54,481 nt of DNA from Christiangramia sp. (GCF_029937855.1 NZ_JAPYPC010000019.1:23462-77942); one strand, 5' to 3'. Positions 44,598 to 52,815 are shown, counted from the first letter of the stretch. The notes: a model not told the origin generated them from the sequence alone. Numbers and translations are program-made.

Positions 44598-45459
44598 AAA
44601 CAGTATCAATAAAATTCTTCTCCGTCCTGTTAAAAATAATTAAACCGAAAAGAAATAGAACTATAGAAATTACAAGTGTATAAAAGAACCCTGACCAGGT
44701 AAAAATACCGGTATCAAGGATCATATACCTAAAGCCTTCAATGATCTGGGTTAAGGGATTATATTTAACCACCCAGTCCCAGTCCGGCATTTTCTCCGAA
44801 ACTTCACTAAGCGGATAGGGTACTGCTGAAAAATAGACCAGTAAAGAAGTGGCAAATCCCACCAAAACATTTAAGTCCCTATACTTAGTTGTAAAGGCAG
44901 AAATGATCATTCCCAACCCCAGTCCTAAAAGAGCCATCATCAAAACATATACAGGAAATAATAGCAGGTTTGAATTTGGGCTTATCTCTTTTCCGCTCCA
45001 TATCACATATAAATAAACAATGATAAGTACTCCAATTTGTATCCCAAATTTAAAAAGATTGGTGATCACATTAGATAATGGCATGATAACCCTTGGAAAA
45101 TAGACCTTCCCAAAAATACCGGCATTTGCCCGAAAGGTATCAGAGGTTCCTGTGAAACACTGGCTAAAATAATTCCAGGCCGTAATACCTGCCAGGTTAA
45201 AAAGAAATGGTGGCACATTCCCTGTGGGAATATTAGCGATATTATTAAAAACAAGGGTAAAGGTGATCGCTGTAAACATAGGTTGAATAAAATACCATAA
45301 AGGTCCCAGTATTGTTTGCTTATAAACCGTTACTATATTTCGCTTTACAAAAAGAATCAGTAAATCCCTGTATCTCCATATCTCCCTGAAATTAAGGTCA
45401 ATCAGTTTACGCTTAGGGGTGATTTCGTATAGCCAGTTATCTGAATTCGCTTCGCTCAT
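44596..45459 (-). CDS. wzm: Polysaccharide ABC exporter permease
   Basis: This 287-residue ABC-2 family membrane protein is predicted to form the inner-membrane channel that works with Wzt. The N-terminal amphipathic part contains LIDLNFREIWRYRDLLILFV followed by KQTILGPLWYFIQPMFTAIT, typical of Wzm/TagG/RfbA-like permeases. About six hydrophobic helices follow (FTLVFNNIA, NLFKFGIQIGVLIIVYLYVI, LLFPVYVLMMALLGLGLGMI, VGFATSLLVYFSAVPYPLSE, then the final ITWSGFFYTL-like stretch). Between wzm and wzt lie the pyruvyltransferase and methyltransferase genes, an arrangement not usual in enterobacteria but common in this phylum. Confidence 0.92.
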   Translation of the reverse strand: MSEANSDNWLYEITPKRKLIDLNFREIWRYRDLLILFVKRNIVTVYKQTILGPLWYFIQPMFTAITFTLVFNNIANIPTGNVPPFLFNLAGITAWNYFSQCFTGTSDTFRANAGIFGKVYFPRVIMPLSNVITNLFKFGIQIGVLIIVYLYVIWSGKEISPNSNLLLFPVYVLMMALLGLGLGMIISAFTTKYRDLNVLVGFATSLLVYFSAVPYPLSEVSEKMPDWDWVVKYNPLTQIIEGFRYMILDTGIFTWSGFFYTLVISIVLFLFGLIIFNRTEKNFIDTV

Positions 45460-45474
45460 TCTTTCTAGTGAATC

Positions 45475-45496
45475 GTGATTAGTGATTAGTGATTAG
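45475..45496. repeat. GTGATTA heptanucleotide array at the 3' end of the four-helix-bundle gene
   Basis: Three copies of GTGATTA overlap the stop codon (TAA, 45488-45486) and the last codons of the small upstream gene, whose C-terminal Ser-Asn-His is encoded by the array. It is the left border of a repeat-bracketed gene. Confidence 0.85.
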
Positions 45497-45842
45497 ATTT
45501 TTTATTAATATAATTTCTAAAACCTATACTCAATTTGCGAACTTCTGTTATTTGCTTAAAAATGGATTCTGCAGTAGAAATAAATTTAAGGCGTAAAGCA
45601 ATTTCCACTTGAGTTTCAACTTCTGCAAGTGAACCTAAAGCTACATTCAGAAAATACAATAATTCTTTATCACTATTACGACCAGCTCCTTCTGCGATAT
45701 TGGACGATACAGATACCGAAGCACGTCTTATTTGATTTGTTAATCCATAAATCTCAGAAGCTGGAAATTCAGCAGAAATCTTGTAGATAGTTTCAACCAA
45801 ATCAATACTCTTCTTCCAAACATCCAGGTCTTTATGATTCAT
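45486..45842 (-). CDS. Four-helix-bundle protein (23S rRNA intervening-sequence protein family)
   Basis: This 118-residue helical protein has MNHKDLDVWKKSIDLVETIY, FPASEIYGLTNQIRRASVSV, SSNIAEGAGRNSDKELLYFL and FLNVALGSLAEVETQVEIAL, the classic blocks of the family once named after intervening sequences in 23S rRNA. Its function is unclear; structural members form pentamers. It is not known to be part of polysaccharide export, yet it sits between wzc and wzm in the same orientation. Tandem heptanucleotide repeats flank it on both sides (45475-45496 and 45863-45907), which suggests late insertion. Confidence 0.92.
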   Translation of the reverse strand: MNHKDLDVWKKSIDLVETIYKISAEFPASEIYGLTNQIRRASVSVSSNIAEGAGRNSDKELLYFLNVALGSLAEVETQVEIALRLKFISTAESIFKQITEVRKLSIGFRNYINKKSNH

Positions 45843-45862
45843 TCTTTTCTTAATTAATTCTC

Positions 45863-45907
45863 TTCACGCTTCACTCCTCACACCTCACTATTCACTATTC
45901 ACTATTC
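45863..45907. repeat. TTCACTC/TTCACTA heptanucleotide array at the wzc stop codon
   Basis: Seven-base units from CTTCACG through TTCACTC to TTCACTA run up to and over the stop codon of wzc (TAG, 45904-45902). The array fills the spacer between wzc and the four-helix-bundle gene. Confidence 0.85.
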
Positions 45908-48370
45908 GAAGTTCCTCATAAACTTTTTCCAGGACGCTTTTAACTGGGAAAGTTTTGTTGGTGCTGCTCCGTAATAACCTTTAGCATAACGATTATAACC
46001 GTAGCCATAACCATAGCCATAGCCATAACCATAGCCATAGCCATATTTGGCGCTATGGACAAAGTGATTCAATACAAAACTTATATTCTTTATCTCTCCC
46101 TTGTCGTATTTTTGGTTGATGGTCTCCAGCATCCCTCTTTTGGTATAATCCTGTCTAATCATATATAAAGTCGCATCTGCATGCTTGACCAGGTTAAGAG
46201 CATCGGCAACCATTCCTATGGGCGGCGTATCCAGAATTATATAATCATAATCTTGTTTAAGATCTTCAATTAATTTATCCATTTTCTCTGTTAAGAGTAA
46301 TTCAGAAGGATTTGGAGGTACAGGACCTGAAGTAATTACATCCAAATAGGGAATTTTACTTTGCTGAATAATCTCATCAGGTGAAGCCTGATCAATTAGA
46401 TAGTTTACAATTCCAAGGTCATTGTTTAATTCGAAGTCATCAAATATCTTTGGTTTTCTAAGGTCTACTCCAACCAGCACCGTCTTCTTTTCACTTAAAG
46501 CAAATACCGTGGCCAGGTTCATAGCACAAAACGTTTTTCCTTCACCCGATACTGAAGAGGTGATCATTACCGTTTTAGATCCCTTAACTCCCTGCCGTTT
46601 ATACATGAATTGTAAACTCGATCTGAGCCCCCGGAAACTCTCTGCTATCGAGGATTTTGGCGATTGGAAAACAGCCAGATTTCCGTCCATCTTATTTTTC
46701 CCAATTAATCCTAATATTGGTATAGGGGACAATCTGGAAATTTCCTGGGCATTATGAACATTGGTATTTAGAAACACTAATAGGAAAACGAAAGTCAAAG
46801 GTATTAATCCTCCAACCATAACGGCCATTACATAATTTAACTGTGTATCTGGCCCAATTCTGCCTCCCCCGGTATCTTTCGCTTTATCTATCACTAAAAC
46901 ATCGCTTACATTGGCTGCTTTAATTAATCCAGCTTCACTACGTTTTTCCAGGAACATATTATAGGTACGCTCATTAATAGCATACTTTCTTTGAATTTTT
47001 AATAAATCCTGTTCTTCCTGTGGCAACTTTTTTACTTCCTCTTCAAATCTCCTAATCTGCCCATTAATATCATTTAATTCTGATCTTATTAAGCCTTTAG
47101 AAGAATTGATATTTTCTAAAAGAATAGATTTAACCGTATTAATTTGGCGATCTATATCATCAAATACCGGTGAATTTTCCTTTAAGGTATATTGATAATT
47201 ACTTCTCTCTTCAGCCAGCTGGATAATTTTACTTACTCCGGAAGAAATACTACTTTCAGAAATACCTGCTACAGAAGGAGCTGGCACATTAGAATAATCA
47301 TCTCTGGTTTGCAGATACTCTTCTAAATTATTGTAATATGCTAATTGTCGTCTTATAGTTTCCTTACGTGCATCCAGGTTTGACAATTTTCCGGTTAACT
47401 CTGAACTTTCAGCGGAAATATCTAAAATGGTATTGCTATTTCGAAAAGAATTAAGCTCGTCCTGAACTTCCTTTAATTGTTCAGCCTGAACAGCCAGGCT
47501 ACTATCAATGAATCTAATAGTTTTTGTCGCAAAAAGATTTTTGCGCTCCAGCATATTCTTACTAAGTACGGCAACTGAACCATTAAGATAATCTACAAGC
47601 CTTGCTTTATTTAAGCCCACTTGGCTAAGATTTAACACCGAGGACCCATTAGACTGAGGTTGAATATTAACCCCGCGATATCTACCTACAGCACCATCGA
47701 AATTTAAAAAGCTTACATAAAATACTTTTCCGGGCTGCAGAGAATTTTCAGTTCGTTCAATATACCCGGAGAAAAACGGAAGCCTAATATGTTCCCCTAT
47801 TTTAAAGTTTCTATCAAATTCCCTGGCTTCAACTGTTCGGTTATCAGTTTCCTGTGTCCTATAATTAGTCCTGGCAAGGTTAGCGGGTATCTTCGCTTTA
47901 AGATTATAGCTTAGATCATCCAGCATCCTTATTTCAAGGCCAACATTATTAGCCTGAAAGGCTGCAGAATCGGCGATTATTTTAAAAGGTGTTTTTCCAT
48001 AGGAGTCCACTCGCTGATATTCCCCATCTTCTAAATAGTTAATATAAAATTGTAATTCTTCAACAACTGCCTCGTTATGAGACCTGGATCTTAGGATCGT
48101 CATTGCAGTATTTACCTTGTCTGAAGTCCCACCCCAGTTAAAAGTTAGACTCGTATTTGATGTGAAAAATGGATTTTGATCATCTTTAATAGAAATAGTA
48201 TTACCCAATTGATAAACCGGTAGTTTTCTAACATTGTTATAATAGGCTACCGCTAAACTAATTCCTACGGAAAGCAAGATTAGCTTCCAGTAACTGATTA
48301 CTTTTAGAATAAAACCCTTAAAATCAAAGGTGGATCCTACATCTGATATGTGATCATCTTCATGCGCCAT
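45902..48370 (-). CDS. wzc: Wzc-like polysaccharide co-polymerase and BY-kinase
   Basis: The 822-residue inner-membrane protein controls chain length and export. An N-terminal Wzz domain lies between two membrane helices (about 30-48 and 510-530), with a coiled-coil periplasmic region between (LAVQAEQLKEVQDELNSFRN). The cytoplasmic kinase has Walker A VSGEGKTF (residues 607-614), A-prime VLVGVDLRKPK (631-641) and Walker B YIILDTPPIGM (709-719). The tail is an unusually regular tyrosine cluster: eight Tyr-Gly pairs then Tyr at residues 776-792, followed by NRYAKGYYG. These are probable autophosphorylation sites. It abuts the wza gene with a one-base overlap. Confidence 0.94.
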   Translation of the reverse strand: MAHEDDHISDVGSTFDFKGFILKVISYWKLILLSVGISLAVAYYNNVRKLPVYQLGNTISIKDDQNPFFTSNTSLTFNWGGTSDKVNTAMTILRSRSHNEAVVEELQFYINYLEDGEYQRVDSYGKTPFKIIADSAAFQANNVGLEIRMLDDLSYNLKAKIPANLARTNYRTQETDNRTVEAREFDRNFKIGEHIRLPFFSGYIERTENSLQPGKVFYVSFLNFDGAVGRYRGVNIQPQSNGSSVLNLSQVGLNKARLVDYLNGSVAVLSKNMLERKNLFATKTIRFIDSSLAVQAEQLKEVQDELNSFRNSNTILDISAESSELTGKLSNLDARKETIRRQLAYYNNLEEYLQTRDDYSNVPAPSVAGISESSISSGVSKIIQLAEERSNYQYTLKENSPVFDDIDRQINTVKSILLENINSSKGLIRSELNDINGQIRRFEEEVKKLPQEEQDLLKIQRKYAINERTYNMFLEKRSEAGLIKAANVSDVLVIDKAKDTGGGRIGPDTQLNYVMAVMVGGLIPLTFVFLLVFLNTNVHNAQEISRLSPIPILGLIGKNKMDGNLAVFQSPKSSIAESFRGLRSSLQFMYKRQGVKGSKTVMITSSVSGEGKTFCAMNLATVFALSEKKTVLVGVDLRKPKIFDDFELNNDLGIVNYLIDQASPDEIIQQSKIPYLDVITSGPVPPNPSELLLTEKMDKLIEDLKQDYDYIILDTPPIGMVADALNLVKHADATLYMIRQDYTKRGMLETINQKYDKGEIKNISFVLNHFVHSAKYGYGYGYGYGYGYGYGYNRYAKGYYGAAPTKLSQLKASWKKFMRNFE
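45995..46045. repeat. Hexanucleotide repeat coding (Tyr-Gly)n in wzc
   Basis: Minus-strand codons TAT-GGC or TAT-GGT (once TAC-GGT) repeat eight times. The unit is six bases, so slippage would add or remove a Tyr-Gly pair without breaking the frame. It alters the number of phosphorylation sites at the C-terminus of the kinase. Confidence 0.9.
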
Positions 48371-49158
48371 TACCTGGTAGTTAAGAAATAAATTGAAGTT
48401 GCCAGCGTCACCAGACTTACTACGGTTCTAAATACCTCTATCCCTGTAGTTCCCAGTCCCAATGCTTTTCTAGGCAAAGGATTTACCACGATCATATCGT
48501 TTGGCTGAATATAATAATAAGGACTACTCAGGGCATCAATATCTGTAACATCAATAGTATGGACCTCCTCTCCCTGCGGATATTGCCTGATGATCTGAAC
48601 ATTTTCCCGGTCTCCATAATCTGTGATCCCTCCAGCATTGGCAATAGCTTCCATTATAGTTACATGATCTTTATAAACAACCTGACTACCCTGACTTATT
48701 TCCCCTAAAGTTGTGTATCGAATCCCGGCAAGTTTGACGGTCACGAATATATTTGCTTCTTCTTTAAAGTACTCTTCCAGTAACTTTTTTTCGATTTTTT
48801 CCCTAACCTCCTTTTCGGTGTGCCCCAACACATTGATCTCTCCCATCGTAGGCACCCGAATATTCCCGTGATCATCCACGGTAAAGCCATCAAAATAAAC
48901 TGCTTCTTCGGTAGTGGCATTTGGATTTTCACTGCCAATCGGATTAAACATCCCTACAATATCCTGATCAAGTGCTTTAACTCTGATGCTTAATAAATCA
49001 CCTGTTTGAATACGGTAAGGTTTGCGCAATCGCTGAACCTGAATGATGCTGTCCACCTCTTCTTCATATTCCTGAAGGTAGGACATCTGCTTGGTAGATA
49101 CGCATGAGGTTAAGGCTAGTATTACAGCGAATAAAAACAAAAAGGATTTAAATCGCAT
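48370..49158 (-). CDS. wza: Wza-like outer-membrane polysaccharide export lipoprotein
   Basis: This protein is predicted to form the outer-membrane exit channel with Wzc. A signal peptide MRFKSFLFLFAVILALTSC ends in a lipobox with Cys19 to be lipidated. The polysaccharide export domain follows (YRIQTGDLLSIRVKALDQD, then FDGFTVDDHGNIRVPTMGEI and VLGHTEKEVREKIEKKLLEE), then SLBB-like repeats (TTLGEISQGSQVVYKDHVTI and YYYIQPNDMIVVNPLPR) and a hydrophobic C-terminal stretch. The frame also allows GTG at 49170, four codons earlier. The promoter would then leave a leader of only about five bases, so the ATG at 49158 is preferred. Usual length for Bacteroidetes members. Confidence 0.92.
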   Translation of the reverse strand: MRFKSFLFLFAVILALTSCVSTKQMSYLQEYEEEVDSIIQVQRLRKPYRIQTGDLLSIRVKALDQDIVGMFNPIGSENPNATTEEAVYFDGFTVDDHGNIRVPTMGEINVLGHTEKEVREKIEKKLLEEYFKEEANIFVTVKLAGIRYTTLGEISQGSQVVYKDHVTIMEAIANAGGITDYGDRENVQIIRQYPQGEEVHTIDVTDIDALSSPYYYIQPNDMIVVNPLPRKALGLGTTGIEVFRTVVSLVTLATSIYFLTTR

Positions 49159-49180
49159 AGAGGGCTTCACATTGTTTTAA

Positions 49181-49211
49181 CAAATATAGTTTTTACCAAC
49201 AAATATCAAAA
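49181..49211 (-). promoter_or_regulatory. Flavobacterial promoter of the polysaccharide cluster
   Basis: On the minus strand TTTTG (49211-49207) and TATATTTG (49188-49181) are separated by 18 bases, a close match to TTG-N17-to-23-TAnnTTTG. Transcription would begin near 49175 and run toward wza, giving a leader of about 17 bases to the ATG at 49158. It is the best promoter in the window and lies at the head of the whole cluster. Confidence 0.7.
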
Positions 49212-49292
49212 CTTTAGGATGGAATTAAGTTGTTGACTATTATCTAAAACAAGTTTATCTAGATTTCATAAATCGTAATTCAATTTTATATT

Positions 49293-49481
49293 GTCATTTC
49301 GAACGCAGCGAAGCGAAGTGAGAAATCTTGTCGTCATGCTGAACTTGATTCAATAAAAATCTGAATAAATCTTTAATGATAATTGATAAAGGCTCATTGG
49401 GTTTGCTCATACTTCGACAGGCTCAGTATGGCAAATAATAAATTTGTCATTTGGAAGAAACGCAGCGAAGTGAGAAATCTC
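49293..49481. repeat. Dispersed intergenic repeats between the cluster and the ABC-F gene
   Basis: Two copies of the element GTCATTTCGA...GAGAAATCT are seen (49293-49328 and 49445-49481, the latter with TTTGGAAGAAACGC). Between them are GTCATGCTGAACTTGATTCA (49331-49350) and ACTTCGACAGGCTCAGTATG (49411-49430), a widespread Bacteroidetes spacer motif. The 49171-49791 spacer otherwise has a degraded arm near 49571-49610 and CTGAGAACTGAGAAC-type heptads near 49650. I see no gene or RNA in it. Confidence 0.8.
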
Positions 49482-49711
49482 ATCCTCATTTCTTAATTAC
49501 TAAATAGGTAAACCTCACAAAAGATCTAATTTACACCATTTGAAAACAGACTTTAATAAAAACCTTTAATTCCATTGAATAAGAGACTCTTCGTTTCACT
49601 CAGAGTGACAATTAACAGCAAATCCAAACCCAGAACCTAAACGCATGACAGACAACTGAGAACTGAGAACACATAACCCAGAACTGCAAATTGATCATTG
49701 TTTATTGATTA

Positions 49712-49744
49712 TTGCTCATTGATTAATCTTACTTCGTATTTTTG
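49712..49744 (+). promoter_or_regulatory. Candidate promoter of the ABC-F gene
   Basis: TATTTTTG (49737-49744) matches TAnnTTTG. A TTG at 49712-49714 lies 22 bases upstream and another at 49719-49721 lies 15 bases upstream. The expected start near 49750 gives a leader of about 40 bases before the ATG at 49792. Confidence 0.55.
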
Positions 49745-49791
49745 CGATCAATCTACAGACTACTGTCTATAGTCTAAAGTCTTAAAAACAC

Positions 49792-51666
49792 ATGAACTAC
49801 CTCTCAGTAGAAAATATAGCGAAATCCTACGGCGAACGCGGGCTTTTTGAAAATATAAGCTTCGGAATAAACAAAGACCAGAAAGTTGGTTTTGTCGCTA
49901 AAAATGGAACCGGGAAGACCAGCCTTTTAAATATCCTGGCAGGAACCGATTCCCCCGATGAAGGGCAGGTGATCTACCGTAATGATATTCGCGTGGCTTT
50001 TCTTTCCCAGGAACCGGATTTAGATCCTGAACTTACTATAGAACAAAGTATTTTTACCAGTGAAAATCCTACGCTTAAGGTTGTTGAACAATACGAAAAG
50101 GCTTTATTAAATCCTGAAGATGGAGATACACTTCAAAAGGCTATGGATTCCATGGAAGCAAATAATGCCTGGGATTTTGAAACTGAATTCAAGCAAATCC
50201 TTTTTAAACTAAACCTGGAAGATTTGCAGGCAGTGGTGAAGAATCTTTCCGGAGGACAAAAGAAAAGACTGGCCCTGGCCAGAATGCTCCTTAAAAAACC
50301 GGATTTTATAATCCTGGATGAGCCTACCAACCACCTGGATCTGGATATGATCGAATGGCTGGAGGAATACTTCAAAAAACAGGATTTCACCATCTTTATG
50401 GTGACTCACGACAGATACTTTCTGGAACGGGTTTGTAATGAGATCATCGAACTTGAGGATGGGAAACTTTATACGTACAAGGGAAATTACTCCTATTACC
50501 TGGATAAAAAAGAGGAAAGACACCAGCTGGAAGCGACCAATACAGATAAAGCCCAGCAATTATATAAAAAAGAACTGGACTGGATGCGACGCCAACCCAA
50601 AGCGCGTACGACAAAATCCAAGTCCCGTATCGAAGATTTTCACGAGATCAAGCATCGAGCGAGTCAGCGCCGGCAGGACCATAAAGTCCAGCTGGAATTG
50701 AATATGGAACGGTTGGGAAGTAAGATCGTGGAAATTCACAATATTTCTAAAGAGCTAGGCGGAAAACAGTTAATGAAAAACTTCAGTTATACTTTTCAAA
50801 AAGGGGAACGACTTGGTATTATTGGTAAGAACGGAACAGGAAAGTCCACTTTTCTGAATATGCTTACCGGGAATATGAAACCGGACACCGGTAAAATAGT
50901 GATCGGAGAAACGGTAAAATTTGGATACTATACACAAAAGGGCATTAAAATTAAACCCGGACAAAAAGTTGTTGAAGTTATTAAAGAGTTCGGTGATTAT
51001 ATTCCGCTAAAAAAAGGCAGACAGATTTCTGCCGAACAGCTTCTCGAACGATTCCTTTTCAGCAGAAAGAAGCAATACGATTTTGTGGAAAAGCTCAGTG
51101 GTGGTGAAAAAAAACGGCTTTACCTGTGTACGGTTTTAATTCAGAATCCAAACTTCCTTATTCTGGATGAGCCCACCAACGATCTTGACGTACTTACCCT
51201 GAACGTACTGGAAAACTTCCTAATGGACTTCCCCGGTTGTATCATCGTGGTATCCCACGACAGGTATTTTATGGATAAAATTACCGATCACCTTTTCGTT
51301 TTCGAAGGAAATGCTGAAGTTACCGACTTCCCCGGTAATTATACCGATTATAGAGAATATGAGGCTTCTAAACCTAAGACAGAAAAGTCATCTTCAGAAA
51401 ATTCTGAATCCAAAAAAGAACAGAAAGAATACAAATCCAGCAGTTCTGGTCCTTCCCTAAGTTATAACGAAAAGAAGGAATATAGTAAGCTGGAAAAAGA
51501 AATTGCAAAACTGGAAAAAAAGAAAGAAGAGATTCAGCAAAAATTTTTAGAAGAATTGGATGGTGATGAGATTGCTGAAAATTCAATGAAACTGAAAGAA
51601 ATTGAGAATGAAATTGAATCTAAAACTGAACGTTGGTTTGAGTTGATGGAAAAACTTGAGAATTAG
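49792..51666 (+). CDS. ABC-F family ATPase (Uup-like)
   Basis: The 624-residue soluble protein has two nucleotide-binding domains joined by a linker and no membrane part, so it acts on ribosomes and not as a transporter. Domain 1 has GFVAKNGTGKTSLLN, LSGGQKKRLALA and DFIILDEPTNHLD. The linker is Arg/Lys-rich (ELDWMRRQPKARTTKSKSRI). Domain 2 has GIIGKNGTGKSTFLN, LSGGEKKRLYLC and NFLILDEPTNDLD. A C-terminal coiled coil (about 555-620, KEYSKLEKEIAKLEKKKEEI) is as in Uup. It is transcribed away from the polysaccharide cluster and is probably a housekeeping gene. Confidence 0.93.
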   Translation: MNYLSVENIAKSYGERGLFENISFGINKDQKVGFVAKNGTGKTSLLNILAGTDSPDEGQVIYRNDIRVAFLSQEPDLDPELTIEQSIFTSENPTLKVVEQYEKALLNPEDGDTLQKAMDSMEANNAWDFETEFKQILFKLNLEDLQAVVKNLSGGQKKRLALARMLLKKPDFIILDEPTNHLDLDMIEWLEEYFKKQDFTIFMVTHDRYFLERVCNEIIELEDGKLYTYKGNYSYYLDKKEERHQLEATNTDKAQQLYKKELDWMRRQPKARTTKSKSRIEDFHEIKHRASQRRQDHKVQLELNMERLGSKIVEIHNISKELGGKQLMKNFSYTFQKGERLGIIGKNGTGKSTFLNMLTGNMKPDTGKIVIGETVKFGYYTQKGIKIKPGQKVVEVIKEFGDYIPLKKGRQISAEQLLERFLFSRKKQYDFVEKLSGGEKKRLYLCTVLIQNPNFLILDEPTNDLDVLTLNVLENFLMDFPGCIIVVSHDRYFMDKITDHLFVFEGNAEVTDFPGNYTDYREYEASKPKTEKSSSENSESKKEQKEYKSSSSGPSLSYNEKKEYSKLEKEIAKLEKKKEEIQQKFLEELDGDEIAENSMKLKEIENEIESKTERWFELMEKLEN

Positions 51667-51982
51667 TAGGCAGTTTTCAGTTTCAGTTGGTAGTATTTTG
51701 GAATAAAAAATTAGAACTCCGTCATTTGTTCGAATGTCGCGTAGCAAAATGAGAAATCTCTGATAAGATAAATTTTTAATTTAAAGAGATCTCTCCTTTC
51801 GGTCGAGATGACATTCTTCTTTTCGAATTAGAATTGTCATTTCGAATGTAGCGTAGCGTAATGAGAAATCTCTTTCTGAATACAGAATTTAAATGAAGTT
51901 GATAAAAAAATTATTAAATAAGAGAAACATCTAGTCGGCCTAGCACTATCTAAGGCTTGATCCCTGAATTCATTACTAAAAA
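51667..51982. repeat. Repeat-rich spacer with palindromic dispersed elements
   Basis: No gene was seen. One element arm is at 51720-51762 (GTCATTTGTTCGAATGTCGC to GAGAAATCTC). A full palindromic unit lies at 51786-51872: a left arm GAGATCTCTCCTTTCGGTCG ending GATGACATT and a right arm AATTGTCATTTCGAATGTAG ending GAGAAATCTC. The two arms can fold on each other. No clear promoter was found for the gene at 51983. Confidence 0.75.
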
Positions 51983-52801
51983 ATGCTTTTTAAAATTAAA
52001 TCCTACCTAAACTTCCTCTTAAGAAGCCAAAACCAACACGGGCTCCACTCCCCTTTTGTTTATGACCTGGTGACTAATTGTTTTTACGATAAAAGTAACC
52101 ACCAGGATTATGGGCTTATTAAAAATTACCGTAACGATCTTCTAAGAAATAAAAATCTTATAGAAGTAACAGATTTTGGAGCCGGAAGCAGAGTTTTTAA
52201 ATCACACAAAAGACCTGTGTTTTCCATTGCCAAAAATGCCGGTATTACGCTCCATAGAGCAAAATTATTATATCGTCTTACTAATTATCTAAAGCTAAGA
52301 AACGTACTGGAGCTTGGAACCTCACTGGGAATTGCTGCTTCTGCTATTGCTGCCAATAAGAGAACAAATTTAACCACTATTGAAGCTTGTCCTGAAACAT
52401 CAAAAATTGCTAAGCAGCAGTTCAAAAAATATGATCTAAATAATATTCGGTTGATCAATGCTCAATTTGAATCCGCTATTTCTAATCTAACTTCCAATCT
52501 CAACCCCAAACCTCAAACTCCAAACTCTAAACTCGGAAATTCCCAAAAATTCGATCTTATTTATTTCGACGGAAATCATCAAAAGGAAGCAACTTTAAAC
52601 TATTTTGAAACACTCCTGCCCGCGGCTCATAATGATTCAGTCTTTATATTTGATGACATCCATTGGTCACCTGAGATGGAAGAGGCCTGGGAAGAAATTA
52701 AAATTCATCCCGAAGTTCGGGTAACTATAGATACTTTTCAATGGGGACTGGTTTTTTTCAGAAAAGAACAGCAAAAACAGGATTTTACAATCAGAGTATA
52801 A
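51983..52801 (+). CDS. Class I SAM-dependent O-methyltransferase
   Basis: The 272-residue protein resembles catechol O-methyltransferase-like proteins. SAM motif NVLELGTSLGIAASAIAANK (about residues 107-126), TTIEACPETSKIAKQQF, FDLIYFDGNHQKEATLNYFE and SVFIFDDIHWSPEMEEAWEE are present. Residues 171-186 (SNLNPKPQTPNSKLGN) are encoded by a seven-base repeat array and look like an insertion in a loop before the FDLIYFDGNH strand. The substrate is unknown. A short AT-rich hairpin overlaps its stop. Confidence 0.85.
   Translation: MLFKIKSYLNFLLRSQNQHGLHSPFVYDLVTNCFYDKSNHQDYGLIKNYRNDLLRNKNLIEVTDFGAGSRVFKSHKRPVFSIAKNAGITLHRAKLLYRLTNYLKLRNVLELGTSLGIAASAIAANKRTNLTTIEACPETSKIAKQQFKKYDLNNIRLINAQFESAISNLTSNLNPKPQTPNSKLGNSQKFDLIYFDGNHQKEATLNYFETLLPAAHNDSVFIFDDIHWSPEMEEAWEEIKIHPEVRVTIDTFQWGLVFFRKEQQKQDFTIRV
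52498..52532. repeat. Heptanucleotide array inside the O-methyltransferase gene
   Basis: Five tandem seven-base units (TCTCAAC, CCCAAAC, CTCAAAC, TCCAAAC, TCTAAAC) lie within the reading frame and encode low-complexity NPKPQTPN sequence. Since seven is not a multiple of three, loss or gain of one unit would shift the frame. Confidence 0.88.
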
Positions 52802-52815
52802 TTTAATTTTACTCT
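52793..52815 (+). terminator. Possible weak terminator hairpin after the O-methyltransferase gene
   Basis: AGAGTA (52793-52798) pairs with TACTCT (52810-52815), and the AT-rich inner part can extend the stem by a few pairs. It overlaps the stop codon at 52799-52801. The following bases (TATTATAAAAATC) are not a strong T-run, so the call is tentative. Confidence 0.35.

Noticed and set aside
44486-45907. Insertion sequence around the four-helix-bundle gene
   Set aside because: No transposase, no inverted terminal repeats and no target duplication. Only short heptanucleotide arrays flank the gene.
50209-50559. Minus-strand open frame of 116 codons inside the ABC-F gene
   Set aside because: It is antisense to conserved ATPase motifs and has no upstream signals. 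The ABC-F reading frame is clearly the real one.
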